NCBI GenBank assembly: GCA_021234155.1
Contig: JAJEKV010000002.1
Location: forward strand, 8,346,811 to 8,410,810
Length of the DNA: 64,000 nucleotides
Reading direction: 5' to 3'
From: Isoetes taiwanensis
Lineage: Eukaryota; Streptophyta; Lycopodiopsida; Isoetales; Isoetaceae
Part shown: positions 1 through 11,730 of the stretch, piece by piece
How the letters are laid out: the number at the start of each line of letters is the position of its first letter
How positions within the stretch are numbered: position 1 is the stretch's first letter
Notes under the pieces: generated by a model
Databases searched by the model: none
The model's input: only the letters and a program-made list of their open reading frames with translations
Told to the model about the DNA's origin: nothing
Program-made: the position numbers and the translations under genes

Positions 1-1241
1 TTGAAAAGCTCCATTTATTTGTAGCAAGACAATGCACCAACCAAGAGCTGGGCTTCTATTGTATAAAGTTTCAAAAGTAAGCATTTCATATGTTTGCTTA
101 TTCTGCATGAAATGATACTAGGATATGCTAAGTCTAATGGGGTAGCTTTTGCCATGTGTACTCTTGGCTTAATCAGACATGTTAGTCATTGCAGTTGAAA
201 AGCCACCTCTTAGCAGAATATGTTAACTGGTTCGGACAACATCTGGCATTTAGTGCCTTACAAACTGTAAGTTTGTCTCGGTGGACCTTTTTCTAGCGGA
301 CTAGCCTAACTGGTATTAAGTTGTTTTATTCATTTGCAAATCCTACTCCAAAGTCATATGAAGCTCCTATAGCAGAGCTCCCTATTGATTTGTGAATACC
401 ACTTTGTTTTGTATAAGTCCGATATATTTGTTCTTCATGATATGGAGATATATCAATGGCTATTCTGTCACATTTTATTGAATGGTGTAAGAGGAAGAAG
501 AGCTTATGTTGAAGGAATGAAAACAATCATGGAAATCTTTTGTCCTCATTGAATGGAGCTGCACAAGCTTATTCATTAAGGTGACATGAAATCTTAGGGT
601 GACGTTGAAATGTGTGTTTGACCTGTCTTCTTTTTGGATCTACGGCTAGGGTTTCAAGATATGGCATGCATTCTCTGGTAGATTCTCTAGATCAACGGTC
701 CAGATGCAACGAGTATAAGGATGCGACGAATATAGTTCAACGTATAGATTTTTGTTCCCATCTTTACTCATATATTGCATGCCCATCATGATGCTCCCCA
801 TTAGGTTCATTAGTTCAAGTCATCAAATGTCTATAGATTAGTAAGTCGCTTTTCTACAAAACAAAGTAACTTCTCTTTCTCTTTTTTCCATGACTATAGT
901 ACTGTGTGGTATAAATGCAGTTTACAAAAAATTTTGGTTTATGTGGTATAAATGCAGTTTACAAAAAATTTTGGTTTATGGGTGTAATCTTATGAATCAC
1001 TGAGTTTGCTATAATTATGATTGCAAATGCAGATCTAACAAGCAAAGTGTATACATGAAGGTAAAATTTTAGTTACATCATAGGAGAGGGACAGAAATTT
1101 TGCTTTATTTTTATTAGAGAGCATGAAAAAATTAATAATACACTTAATTTGTTTTTGGTTTCAAATATAGGATTTTCGTGTGGGTACTTTTTCGTAGATA
1201 CTAGAGACGTTTGAATGTCCATGAATGTCCATGCTGCCAAG
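1..1241. other. Intergenic region downstream of polyamine oxidase
   Basis: I see no convincing gene here; the short open frames lack codon structure and homology I recognise. It is AT-rich and lies 3' of the polyamine oxidase gene, which ends at 1242 on the other strand. A 37-bp unit is repeated twice in tandem at 905-941 and 942-978. Confidence 0.5.
905..978. repeat. 37-bp tandem duplication
   Basis: Two adjacent copies, 905-941 and 942-978, begin TGTGGTATAAATGCAG and end TTTTGGTTTA. They appear identical by eye, which suggests a recent slippage or duplication event. It lies downstream of the polyamine oxidase stop codon and has no evident function. Confidence 0.85.
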
Positions 1242-4195
1242 CTACGTTTCCAAGATTTTTTCCTTTCCTAAGGAGGATACAGTGTTGTCACACTTTCCAT
1301 ATTTATCGCAATTGATAATTTGAGAAGCAGCCGATATGCCTATATAACAAGTGAAGATAAGATTAAGCAAGTAAGAAGATTATGGATGCTAAAATGATAT
1401 TTACCTGAGTAATAAGCTCCGTGAATATAACCATTGAAATAGTCACTAGTATGTTCTCCACAAAAATAAAGTGGATGCACGGGCGCCTATAAAAAAAAAA
1501 ATTAGTATAGGTAGATAAAACAAAGTTATAGTAGTCCTTAACTTACTTTAATATCGTCAGTCTCATCAAGGTCGAGACCAATGGGCCAATTAGAGAAGCT
1601 ACCCTTAAAGAAAGGATCTGACCACCATTTGGGCACCAATATATCTTGGGCATCTGGGATATCTTGGCCAAACATGGTACGAAGAACTACCATAGCTTCT
1701 GCTTTTGTTACATTATCTGGTTGTTGTTCAATACGCCGTGATTCCTCATCAGTAATAGTAACAAAGAGCACATTCGAGCCAGGATATTCATTTTCTAAGT
1801 GCTAATCTCAAGCCAAAAAATAATAAGTCAATGATATGTTCAAATTGAATTGAAACTTTTTATTTAAAAAAAATAATAATAAAATAAAAAAAAATTGTGC
1901 ATTAAGATGATGAATTATGATAACTAAGATATTTTTTCCACCTGCCAGATGGGATAGTAACCACGTCTTGCATCGGCATAGATGAAGAACTCAGTGCCTG
2001 GACCAGTAGGCCAAAATGTGCAAGGAAACCTCATGAAAATCTTTGTGTAGATAGCCATGTCATATTGGTCCAAAGCTTCAATCTTCCATTGCTAGAAAAG
2101 TAGTTTCACATTATTGATACTTCAAACAATGATGAATAAGAGAGACCTTACTGGCAACGAAGGTTTGAAGTTAATTAAATTGCTTTGTAACACTCCAACA
2201 CTAACAGATATAATGCAATATTGCCCTGTGTAGCTGCTACCATCAATCGTCGTTACCTCGACGCCCGAGGCTGTGTATTTAATCTTGTTCACAACCTAAA
2301 TCATTAATATAGCAAAACTCTTTTGAGTAACAACTTTGTGAATAGCTATTAACTTTGTAATATAGTAATTGAAAATAAAATGGATAAAAAGAATATATAA
2401 GAAAATTGAAAAATCCCTTTCCAACAAAACAAAAGGAGGAGAAGGAGGAATTTTCATGAGTGAAAGAAGAGAGTTAACCTTTTTAAGTTTCAGCCTTCTA
2501 TCTTTTATGGTTCCATTTGAAACGTTCAGATACTCTGCCGCTATACTCCTTACCATGTAAGCGTATCCTCGAGGATCAGCAATAAGATAGTTGTCATTCC
2601 CAAATTTTTCAAAAGTTGGGAGGGGTTGAGTATTTTTCAAGCTTGTGACAGAAGGAGGCTCTGTTTCTCACAAAAATGGCAATTAACAAATAGTTACTAA
2701 GTGAACGAAATAGAAATAGGAGAACGATAAGGCATATATGCTAATTAGCAATATTTACTAAGTACAATAATAGGACAGAAATAAGACAACCAGCAAACTC
2801 ATAGTCATAATTGGAATAGTCTATCGCCATCTCAATAGGTGTGCTGGGAACCCTGGAAGAGCCAACCATGTAAATAAATGCATCTTGCATAGATAATAGT
2901 ATTGACTAACTTACTTGCCGAACAACCGTTGTCCAGTCAAGATCGACACGTCGCGGTCCCGATTCTCATTTTTGGTTTCCCCTAGTTTCTCAATGAAATT
3001 ATAACTTTCATCCATAATCTTTTGCGTCTCCTCGAAGCTTCCACCGGTGATGATACCTCTAAAATTCATTGAAAAGACAACCTTTGGTAGGTAATAAGTT
3101 ACAAGGAAAGTTGAATTATGATTAATAACATCCACAGAGATGGGACAAAAGTACATGCTACTAGTAGTGAAAGCATGGCAAAAGTACACCTTCTAATAGT
3201 GAAATCGCTACTTCATGGTACTAATAGTGGAAGCATCACATAATTACATGCTACTAATGCTACTAATAGTGAAAGCATTATTCTGTATAAGGGAAAGGCC
3301 TTGTGCCCTTCTTTCCGAAAAGGAAAGTTGGCCGACGCGTGAAGCGTGCAGGCCTGCTTGACCTTTCGGAAAGAAGGCCACATGGCCTTTCTCTCAAAGT
3401 AGAGAATGGCTAGGCCCAACCCAGGCGTGACACCTGTCTGCATGCAGGTGGAAATGTTAGAACAGCAAGTAAAAAAATTCAGAATGTGGCGTAAAGACTA
3501 CGGAACGCAGAGTAAAAAGGGCAGAATGCAGAGTAAAATCTTGCACGCTTTTTCAGGCCTAGAAAAGGTGACCCATGTCACCTATTTATTGGATGAGACG
3601 GCTAGATAGGGCCTAGCACCCAATCTAACCGTCTCATTCAATACAGCTTTGTATGTATATCTCCTTGATGTTTGATGTTTAAATACAGGAGCAAATGAAT
3701 AAGATAGAATAGAATAGAATAGTTTTTATCGTCAACCTTGAGTGGGCTGAGTAGACATTGTTGGTGATATTGGTATTATCAGTCAAGAATCTTCGAAGGC
3801 CATATTTCTTAGCAAGTCGGAGAGCAGGGTTGAGTTCTTTGCCACCAGCACCTTCAACCCAGTTGGCTCCCATCTCTACTGTCAAGCCAGCAAAGGAGGC
3901 CTCCTTCATGCGGCCTCCGATGCGGCCCGTAGCCTCGAGGATGAGAATGTCGGAGTATCCAGCATTGGAGAGGGCCTTTCCAGCCATAATTCCTGCGTTC
4001 AAAAGGATCTGAGGCACCGGAGATACAGACTGTGAAGGTAAGAAGAAAAAAAAAAACAAAAACAAAAACAAACGTATTACCAGACATTCCAGCTCCGATG
4101 ATGATGATCTTGGCATGGCTGATGAAGGGAGCCAGTATCACAAAAACGGCAGCAGCTATGGTGAGAGGCTTCATGATTGGCGATGGATTCTTCAC
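1242..4195 (-). CDS. PAO: Polyamine oxidase, apoplast type (FAD-dependent)
   Basis: Oxidises spermidine/spermine using FAD and releases hydrogen peroxide; the closest family I recall is the secreted maize-type PAO. Ten exons on the minus strand join in frame to 495 aa plus TAG: 4195-4081, 3992-3737, 3058-2915, 2852-2791, 2660-2479, 2295-2152, 2091-1942, 1801-1547, 1486-1405 and 1339-1242. All introns are GT-AG. The first ~28 residues form a hydrophobic signal peptide (AAAVFVILAPFISHA), followed by the dinucleotide-binding motif IIIIGAGMSG, then LILEATGRIGGRM and GANWVEG. The flavin-contacting lysine region is YTKIF, and the C-terminal FAD part includes YFCGEHTSDYFNGY. Length matches maize PAO (about 500 aa). 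A second in-frame ATG lies 7 codons downstream (4174) and would also leave a signal peptide. There is no peroxisomal SRL end, so secretion is inferred. No break is visible; the gene looks functional. Confidence 0.93.
3155..3288. repeat. Degenerate short repeats in PAO intron 2
   Basis: The phrase 'ctactaatagtgaaagcat' and close variants recur four to five times within intron 2 of the polyamine oxidase gene, with spacers such as 'ggcaaaagtaca'. They end directly before a foldback at 3291. They are probably the edge of an inserted repeat rather than part of the gene's regulation. Confidence 0.5.
3291..3393. repeat. Foldback hairpin in PAO intron 2
   Basis: Left arm 3291-3323 (GGGAAAGGCCTTGTGCCC...) and right arm 3361-3393 (...AAGGCCACATGGCCTTTC) are inverted repeats of about 33 bp with few mismatches, around a loop of about 37 nt. 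The transcript of either strand could fold into a long stem. It could be a fragment of a miniature inverted-repeat element or a small-RNA precursor; nothing decides between these. Confidence 0.65.
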
Positions 4196-4620
4196 AAAAG
4201 TATGGCCTTTTAAAGGCCCATGAACGTTCCCTAATTATGCTGATGCCACTCCGTTGACTGATCCAGAGGCCGGATTACAGCATAAGATTACAGCACATCA
4301 TCCAAAGGCCTTGATTACAGCATAAGATTACAGCATAAATCCAACGACCCTTGGAAAACCTCAAGGTTTTCCCCGATCAGAAACGGCCCTAAATCTGACC
4401 ACATGCCTTCACCTCAAAAAATGACCACATGCCTTTCCACGGTTTAAATGAACGTAAAGGTATTTCAAGCCCATCTTAAAACAAATAATCTGCTGCTCGC
4501 TTCCTCTCCTCTGATAACTGAAGTTCTGTAGCTACGACGGCACCACCACGTGGCAGTGAAATATTCTTCCCCCAACTTTCCGTGAGAAAATGGGCGCCGA
4601 CAGGCCCTTACACGAGGTGT
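4196..4620. promoter_or_regulatory. Upstream region of PAO with a 40-bp direct repeat
   Basis: This stretch lies 5' of the polyamine oxidase start and should hold its promoter. The clearest structure is a direct repeat with a period of about 40 bp: GATTACAGCATAAGATTACA occurs at 4273 and 4313. No convincing TATA element was assigned. The promoter role is inferred from position only. Confidence 0.4.
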
Positions 4621-6500
4621 GGACCAGGACAGACCAACAACCATCCTAATGAATGAGCCACAGGAGCCCTTCTCTTTTCCAAATGTAAATGTGCATTATA
4701 TTCTTAGAACATTTCCAACAAAATCCCTCATGCCCACTAGCTTTTTTGGGTATACAAGTATAATCATGACAAACTTGTATAGTAGACTACAAGGTGATAA
4801 TGAAAACTTTAAGCTTCCAACTCCATTGTTCGCAAAACAATGACCCCAACAGTATAAGAGTCCATCAAACTCGAGAAGACATCCACTCATCCTAACAACC
4901 ACCCAACTCCACGAGGCGCCTCATGCTACAAGGCCATCCATCTGCAAGCCAACTAATTGCGAGGATAAATGCAACCATGCCCCTCGACCTGTAACCTGCA
5001 AAAACCATCAATGCAACATCCACTAGGCATGAGGGCCCTAACCCAAGCACGAGATCTACCAAATCTCTGGCACAAGGGCCAACATGCATGGCGCAAGATG
5101 CACCATAACATCCACAACTTGACTCGCTACCTAGCACGAGGGCCAGCCTCTCGCCAGCACGAGGACCATCACAACCTCACCAAATCCTTTAATGAACGAA
5201 AGACTAGAAAACAAAGGCACGCCAGAAAAAGACTATCAATCATGAACAGAGAACCATTACCAATATTGATACTTGGCACGAGGACCATCGGTCATTGCAC
5301 GAGGACTCAAGATCAGCAACCATAAAAGCATGAGACCATTGATCAAACAAGGAAAGATTTAAGAACTAAAAAGGGCAAAAGAAACGAGAGGGTGGGAGGG
5401 TGGGACAAGCGACCTAAGAAGGAGAGGCTCAAAAATGGCTGATGGAGAGAAAGGAGGTAAAAACGAACTTAAATACTCTAGAGGGAACACATCAACTAGC
5501 CCCAAGAAGCGGATTTATCTGCTTATCTCAAAACGCAAATAAATCATACTTCTGGAGCCTAATTGAACTCCAACACAGACCAACAACCATCCTAAAAAAA
5601 GAAAAGAGGCAGAGGAAAGTAAAAGAATCTACCAAACAATGACCACATCACCACATCTACAAGAGGAGGAAGCCACAAACACTCCTAACGCAACCTTGAT
5701 GACGAGGGTAAGGGGACATAAAAGAGCATAGACTCATCTGTAAACTCTAAAGCTAAACAAAGTCTGATGACCAAATCTAGACAAGAAAGCACCGTCGTGA
5801 AGGTTGTCTTATAAGCACCCAAGACAAACAGCTAAATAAAGCCTACAAGAGAAAGGGTTCGATGCCACACTTAATGCAAAAGAAACAGAGAAGACGGAAC
5901 ACGAGTTTGAGTGCAAGAATTGAGAGCATGAGACAAAGGCAGATCAAAACAACTAACAACACCAAACGAGGATATGAAAGAAACGCTCGAACCAACATGT
6001 CAATGAGCAAGGAGGCAAGAGCAAGCGATCAAACTACTGAGCTTAAGAACTTCAAAACCTCCATGGTTAAAGTAAACACCTCGTTCAAGGGTCCTTGAAG
6101 ATGGAATCCTAAGGGTATTATATCACAAGACATCTGATTATGCCTCTCATGCGCCAACCAACCGTTGCAACGATGACATTATGTTGTCCTAAGCCAACAA
6201 ATATATACACCCTATGAAATTCAAATGGGAACGTCTAAACTCGTAAATTCGAGAAGATAACATCCTTACCCTTCAAACACTGCAAACCTAAAGCATGAAA
6301 ACACCACACATTAGAGGAGGTTGTATTTAAAAATTGCAACCTTGGATATTTTCCGAACCTATAGGCTTGGAATTTAGCATCCAACCTGGTTATGCTAGAG
6401 CCACTGTCATAAACAGAACATTTGGAGTAGCTTCGTCGGTAGTATCTAGGCCGGATGTCAACAAAACAAAAAACAAATAAGAGGCCTCGGCATTCATATC
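4621..6500. other. Unrecognised repeat-like, non-coding stretch
   Basis: I recognise no gene. The plus strand is rich in A and C, with recurring words such as 'gcacgagg' and 'gcatgagg'. The phrase 'acagaccaacaaccatccta' appears twice, near 4629 and 5576. The short open frames show no family resemblance. It looks like decayed transposable-element internal sequence, but no ends or target duplications are visible. Confidence 0.35.
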
Positions 6501-8089
6501 AACATCGGCATTCTGTTGCTGCTGCTTGCTAACTCATCCGATCATCATTCAGGTAAATCCTTTGCAATGTCATTACTAATTTGCACTATGTCTCAGCTAA
6601 ATCCTTTGCAATATCTAGTATCATATATGTGCATAGTTCACTAGACGCTTTAGTCGTGAGAATCGAGTTTGTGGTCTTTATCTCATAAGAAGTGTATATA
6701 CCTTATAATTGAGCTAGGTTGATGCGTTCTTTAGATGAAGTGTATATACCTGAAAACAAAATGCGTTCTTTAGATGGAAAACAACATCCTCGTCCTCCAG
6801 AGATTAGGAAGAGACTGCATGCGGTATCATTATCCATTGAGTTATTTGATAGCCCAGAGATAGATCTTTATCCCTCCATTCACATCAGAGAGGCAAATTA
6901 AACAAGTGAGCCTAGCGTTTTTGCAAGGTCATAGTTTTATTCAACTGGAGAATGTTGTTGGGTGCCATGTTTGTTTTTAGATTATGATAGATAGAAGGAG
7001 ACATTTCTAGTGGAGTGAAACTCAAATCAAAAGCAGAAGAATGTCAAATGGTATGCAGTTGCCCTCAATTGTTACGAATAACAATAGGAGATGGTACAAT
7101 TATCTAAATTATTTGTACCTGACAATTGTTAAATTGGATAAATCTGAAGTTATATACTTCGGAAGTCATGCTTGCTGATCTTTTAGGAATCCAAAAGAAT
7201 GCAGAAGTCTGTCAAGAGATTGAAACTTTCATCAGTTTATGTTCTTGAAAGAAATAAGATGTACTGTTCAAAGTCAAATGATGATTGCAAAGATGGAATT
7301 CGTGCCAGTGTCATTTACTGCGTTCTGAAACATATGCCATTTACATGTTGAAATTATGTGATGGCCTACTTAAAAAGAAACATTAGAATTTAGGCTGTGT
7401 TCTAATGCCTATATCATCATAAAATGAGGTTTACAGGTATGCAGAGGCTTTCTATTACCTTTTCCTTATGATTTAGTACTTTGGGTGTGAAGCAGCATTA
7501 TATTTCCAAGGATGATTTGTAGATATTATAGAGCATTGAAATTCATTTGTCATGTCAAAATGGTTTCGTGCCCAACCTGCTGTATCAGAATAGAGCTAAG
7601 AATGTCTATTTCAATTTATTACTGTTTCAATCTATTTCAATTTCTTACTGTATTTTTTTTAGGTCATCGGAATTGTAGAACAAATTATAAAATATGAGAA
7701 GGTTATCTGACCTGTTCTTTGCATTGCATTTGCACCAGAGCAACCTATTCAGCATCTAGGTGTAAGTGGGGTGTTAGTTCTTGATGCAGCAGGAGCAAGC
7801 ATCATTATAGGTAAGTACTGTATCTACTACATTAAGGATGTTTATTATCAACAAGCATCAAGGGCTAATGTTGCGCAGGGATTTGTTTTGCAGGAATTGA
7901 TGCTACCATGCCTCGTAATACAAATTTGAGGGTGCTACACTTGCAAATTGAGCCTGGATGCCATTGAAGAATATAACAGCAGAAGAAACAAGTCGCTTGC
8001 GAGGTGACAAACACTTGGATATTTGGTACTGGGGAAAATTGTATCTGCCCGACCCATTCTCTCATCAATGACCAAAATTTGAGAACATT
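6501..8089. other. Upstream flank of split gene; no firm gene
   Basis: This precedes the split coding sequence that starts near 8090. A 60-codon open frame at 6719-6901 contains a small internal duplication (the words ATGCGTTCTTTAGATG repeat), and a protein-like stretch is visible near 7740-7810 (GVLVLDAAGASIIIG). Either could be an upstream exon, but I could not join them with good splice sites, so they are not called as coding. Confidence 0.3.
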
Positions 8090-9370
8090 GTGGAGGCTTT
8101 AAACTTCATTTCAGATGGTTCTAAGGGGCTCCTTAAATATGTGCTCCACTTTTGGCAACATATTCAGAACCAACAACAAGAGATACATAACAAACAACAA
8201 GAAATTTCCGGGCAACACCACAAAATCTTCATGCAACAACAAGAAATCCATAGGCAACAAGAGCAAATGCATAGACAACAAGAGGAAATGCACCGGCAGG
8301 TGGCTTTATGGCAGATCAAGCTTTCAGTCAAACAAGAAGAAATCGAGGCACTTCAAAATGAGCTTAAGGGGTTTAAAGGGTAGCGAAGAAAACGGACCTT
8401 GTCAAACATTAATAGTCTTATGGCTGGAGGTAGAGCATTTAGAAAGAGGATGAAGATGGTCCAAGATATACTTCATCCTGGTGATTCCTCAATGATAGAT
8501 GCTCAAAAACCTGACCAGATGATTCAATTGTTCCATAATTACTTTAATGAGGACATCTTGAAATTGATGCTAGAGCATGACTCCTCTCTCAAACTGATGT
8601 TGTTGAATCTGGTAGCTGCGATAGAAGCTGAGCAAAAAGAAGAGGATGCTCATCCTAGCCAAGATGTTCAAGCAGCATGTGAAGAAGATGGCATTAGCCG
8701 AAGAGCTTATGAATTGCTTTTCCAGTCCTTAAGAGAAGGCCATCCATTGATGAGCAAAACATTCATTCCTTGTCCTTGGCAAGTACGTGCGTCACGAGCA
8801 TCGAGCACTAGGAAAATTCGGGCTCTTCTTGGAGATTTATACACAAATAGCTATCCAGAGAAGAAACTTACACTTAACAAAAGCAATAACTTGTTTGTCA
8901 ATTTACAGAAATTATTTGAGGTATTTTACATATTATCTTAACTGATACTAAGGCTTTCTTAATTTCATTTATGCATTTTCACAGGTCATTGTCCATTTTT
9001 ATAAGCTTGAGCCAGGTGTGATAAGTCTGTTGTTGAAAATGGATGAGATGGAGCTCATTAAGGGGCAAAAGATAGAGAGGATGTCTATCCAACTTCTTCA
9101 CGATAATATTACACAATCTGAATTTGACCTTTGGTGAGTCAAATTTTAGTGAATTTGACCTTTGGTGACTTAGTAAATTTTAGTGTATCAAGTACCTCAT
9201 TAGTATCTGCCTCTGCATGCGGTCCTTGATTAAGAAATGGATTTTTTTTTAAAGGTGGCTAGCAGCTTTTGAAATTCCAGCTGAAAATTACTTCAATTTG
9301 CGCTGGGTGCTCGAACAAACAGAAATTCCATCTGTCATCAATGAACAAATTCGAGGAGAGCCACTAATAG
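8090..9370 (+). pseudogene. Split unknown gene, 5' part (coiled-coil protein)
   Basis: I do not recognise this protein. Three exons are supported: 8090-8920, 8985-9133 and 9255-9370, with GT-AG introns that keep frame. The N-terminal part (about residues 25-90) is a Q/H/E-rich coiled coil with a repeated QQQEIHRQQEQ-like unit. An in-frame TAG at 8381-8383 interrupts the first exon, but the frame stays open on both sides, so it reads as one exon with a single nonsense change. The second half contains MAGGRAFRKRMKMVQDIL and later FDLWWLAAFEIPAENYFN. At 9370 the reading frame is cut by a LINE and resumes at 24199: removing the insertion gives ...RGEPLI-DGGVGTFKIDW in frame. The gene is therefore broken. 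Its intron structure suggests it was once expressed. Confidence 0.6.
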
Positions 9371-9404
9371 TTGCATTTCTGCCATATTCCACCCTCCTCC
9401 TCTA

Positions 9405-11730
9405 ATGTGTACTCTTGGAGTAACAAAAGGAAAGGTGAGGATAGAACATATTGCTTGCTGGACAGATACTATATCTGCAACAAGTCCCTGCCTTCATGGG
9501 ACAATATGATTGTATCCAGTGATATTAGCTCTTCTATATCTGACCATTTCCCACAGATATTAGAGAACTCACCCAATCCAACCAGGGGGTTTCCAATATC
9601 CCTTTTAAAATGAACACAGAATTGCTAAAGATGAAATCTTTCTTTACTGCTTTCCAGGATTTCTACAACAGTCTCCCTAAGGTTCAAAGCACTGGTTCTA
9701 TTAATTCTTTCCTTAGCAAGATGAAGCAGGCCAAAGGGGCAGAGAATGGTTCAGGAAAAGGAAAGAGCAGAAATATGTGGTTTACAAACAGATGAAGGAG
9801 ATTAGGACAGCACTCTTTGCTGATAAAGACAATCAGGAACTCCAAAAACAGGAATTAGAGTTGGAGAATAAAGTCAAACACATTGAGGAAGAAGAGGCCA
9901 AATCTTTGGCAATCAAAAGCAAATGCAAACATATAAATTCTATGGACAAAGGTAGTTCAGCATATTTCTTCAGGGCAGCCAAGCACAGGGTTTGCAATAA
10001 TGGTATTACAAAAGTTAAAACTCCACAAGGTATGATAATTGACAAGCAGAAGGACATTGAAGGATATTTCCACAAGGAATATTCAAGTATTTTTGAAAGC
10101 CAGCCTGTTCAAGAGGATATACTTCAGAAGTTCTTTGAAGATATCCCCCAGCTACCCAACAGATCAAGGATGATGATCTTCTTATAGTACCAACTGAAAG
10201 AGAAATTTGGGACACTCTTAAATCTATGGCTATAGGGAAGAGCCCGGGTCCAGATGGGCTCCCCCCAGAGTTTTACACTGAATTTTGGGAGACTATGAAG
10301 GATGACCTTACTTATAAATGGAACCCCTACCAAACTTTTTCAATGCAAGAGGGGGGTAAGACAAGGCTGCCCTCTGGCACCCTATCTTTTCCTAATTGTT
10401 GCAGAGATTGTTACAAGGCTTGCACACCATCTGCATGCTCAAAAAATGATTAATTGCCTCAATCTCCCAAAGGATCAGGGCAGCTTTGTCATCATGCAAT
10501 ATGCAGATGACACCTTTGTTTTTCTCAAAGATGGTGACCATAGTCTCAGACATTTCCTTGATGCAATGGACAGGTTTGGTCAGGTTTCTGGGGTGTGTTA
10601 AATAAGGACAAATGTGCAATTCTCTTGGATGCACGGACAATTCAGGTTCTCAAGAAAGATGCTGCTACAAAAATCTTGGGCATACCTTTAGCACTCAATA
10701 GTACAATCCATGGTCTATGGGAACCTATTGTCACAAGAATCAAAAGGAAACTCTTGCAATACCCTTCCTCATTATCTCTGGCTGGTAGGGTTGAGATAGC
10801 TAATTCTGTGATTGCCAGTACACATGCCTACTTCTCCTCAGCTATAGTGGCAGATAAAAGTTCTTATAAACAAATAGAAATAGCAATCAGGAAGTTCATA
10901 TGGCAGGGAAAGCACAAAGTGGCTTGGGCTGATCTCATCAAACCAAGAAAACTAGGAGGGCTCGGATGTAAGGATTTATTTCTCCAAGCTCAAGCTTTGG
11001 CTGCAAAGATAATCTATAGAGCTATTTATACAAACTCTCCCTCCCCAGCTTTGAAATTGGTTAAATATTGGGTGGAGGAATCCCACCCTGTTGGTAGCAA
11101 AACATTTAAGCATTGCCTCCCTGATTCTGCTTTCTTTCAACTAGTCCCATGCTCAAATACTTCCCCTATTATTAGGAGAATGTTGCAAGCCTGGAATCAG
11201 GCATCTCTTTGCTACAGGCCACCTGTGGTAGATGCTAGATGCAGGGACATTAAAATTTTCTGGCACCCTGATCTGGCTCCCCAAACAGTTGGATGCCTGG
11301 CCTTCCAACACCCACAGAAATACATGCAGTGGTTCATGTCTGGTTATCAGTGCTTTGGGGACTTATGGTGTGAGGAGGACAGTAGATGGACTACCTGGGA
11401 GGAAGTAAAACAAAGAATAAAAGGTTCAGCCTTGGATAAGAAAATTTTCAATAAGATCATGGGACTGGTTAATACCCTCTAGGATATGGCAGCTGCCTCC
11501 AACAGTTGGACCTTAAATAATAAGGAGACCTATTCAGTTAAGGACATATGCAGTGCTCTTCTGGGTAACACACAATCAAGAGCATGTTCCCTCTGGCCTT
11601 GTGATGAAGACACCTTAGCTTCAGTATGTGCTAAAGGCTGGAAAAACTATGGAGCTCCAAAGATTACTACCTTCAGATGGATTTTGCTGCATCAAAGTCT
11701 TCAAACTAATCTCTCCAGATCCAAATATGA
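9405..11730 (+). pseudogene. LINE ORF2 remnant: endonuclease end, reverse transcriptase
   Basis: Frames shift several times. In order there is an endonuclease C-terminus (SSSNVYSWSNKRKGED... SDHFPQILEN, 9395-9560), a linker, the RT start (GKSPGPDGLPPEFYTEFWE, about 10233-10290), motif B (RGVRQGCPLAPYLF, about 10335-10390) and motif C (QYADDTF, about 10497-10517). A thumb/connection stretch follows (10595-11482, LAGRVEIANSVI, WADLIKPRKLGGLG), then the start of the zinc-finger RVT domain (11486-11730). Roughly 150 residues that normally lie between the first RT block and motif B are missing, and motif A with its catalytic aspartate goes with them. The enzyme cannot be active even without the nested insertions. 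Confidence 0.8.

Noticed and set aside
3679-4195. Two separate minus-strand proteins at the start of PAO
   Set aside because: They are exon 1 and exon 2 of the same polyamine oxidase read through the intron in two frames.
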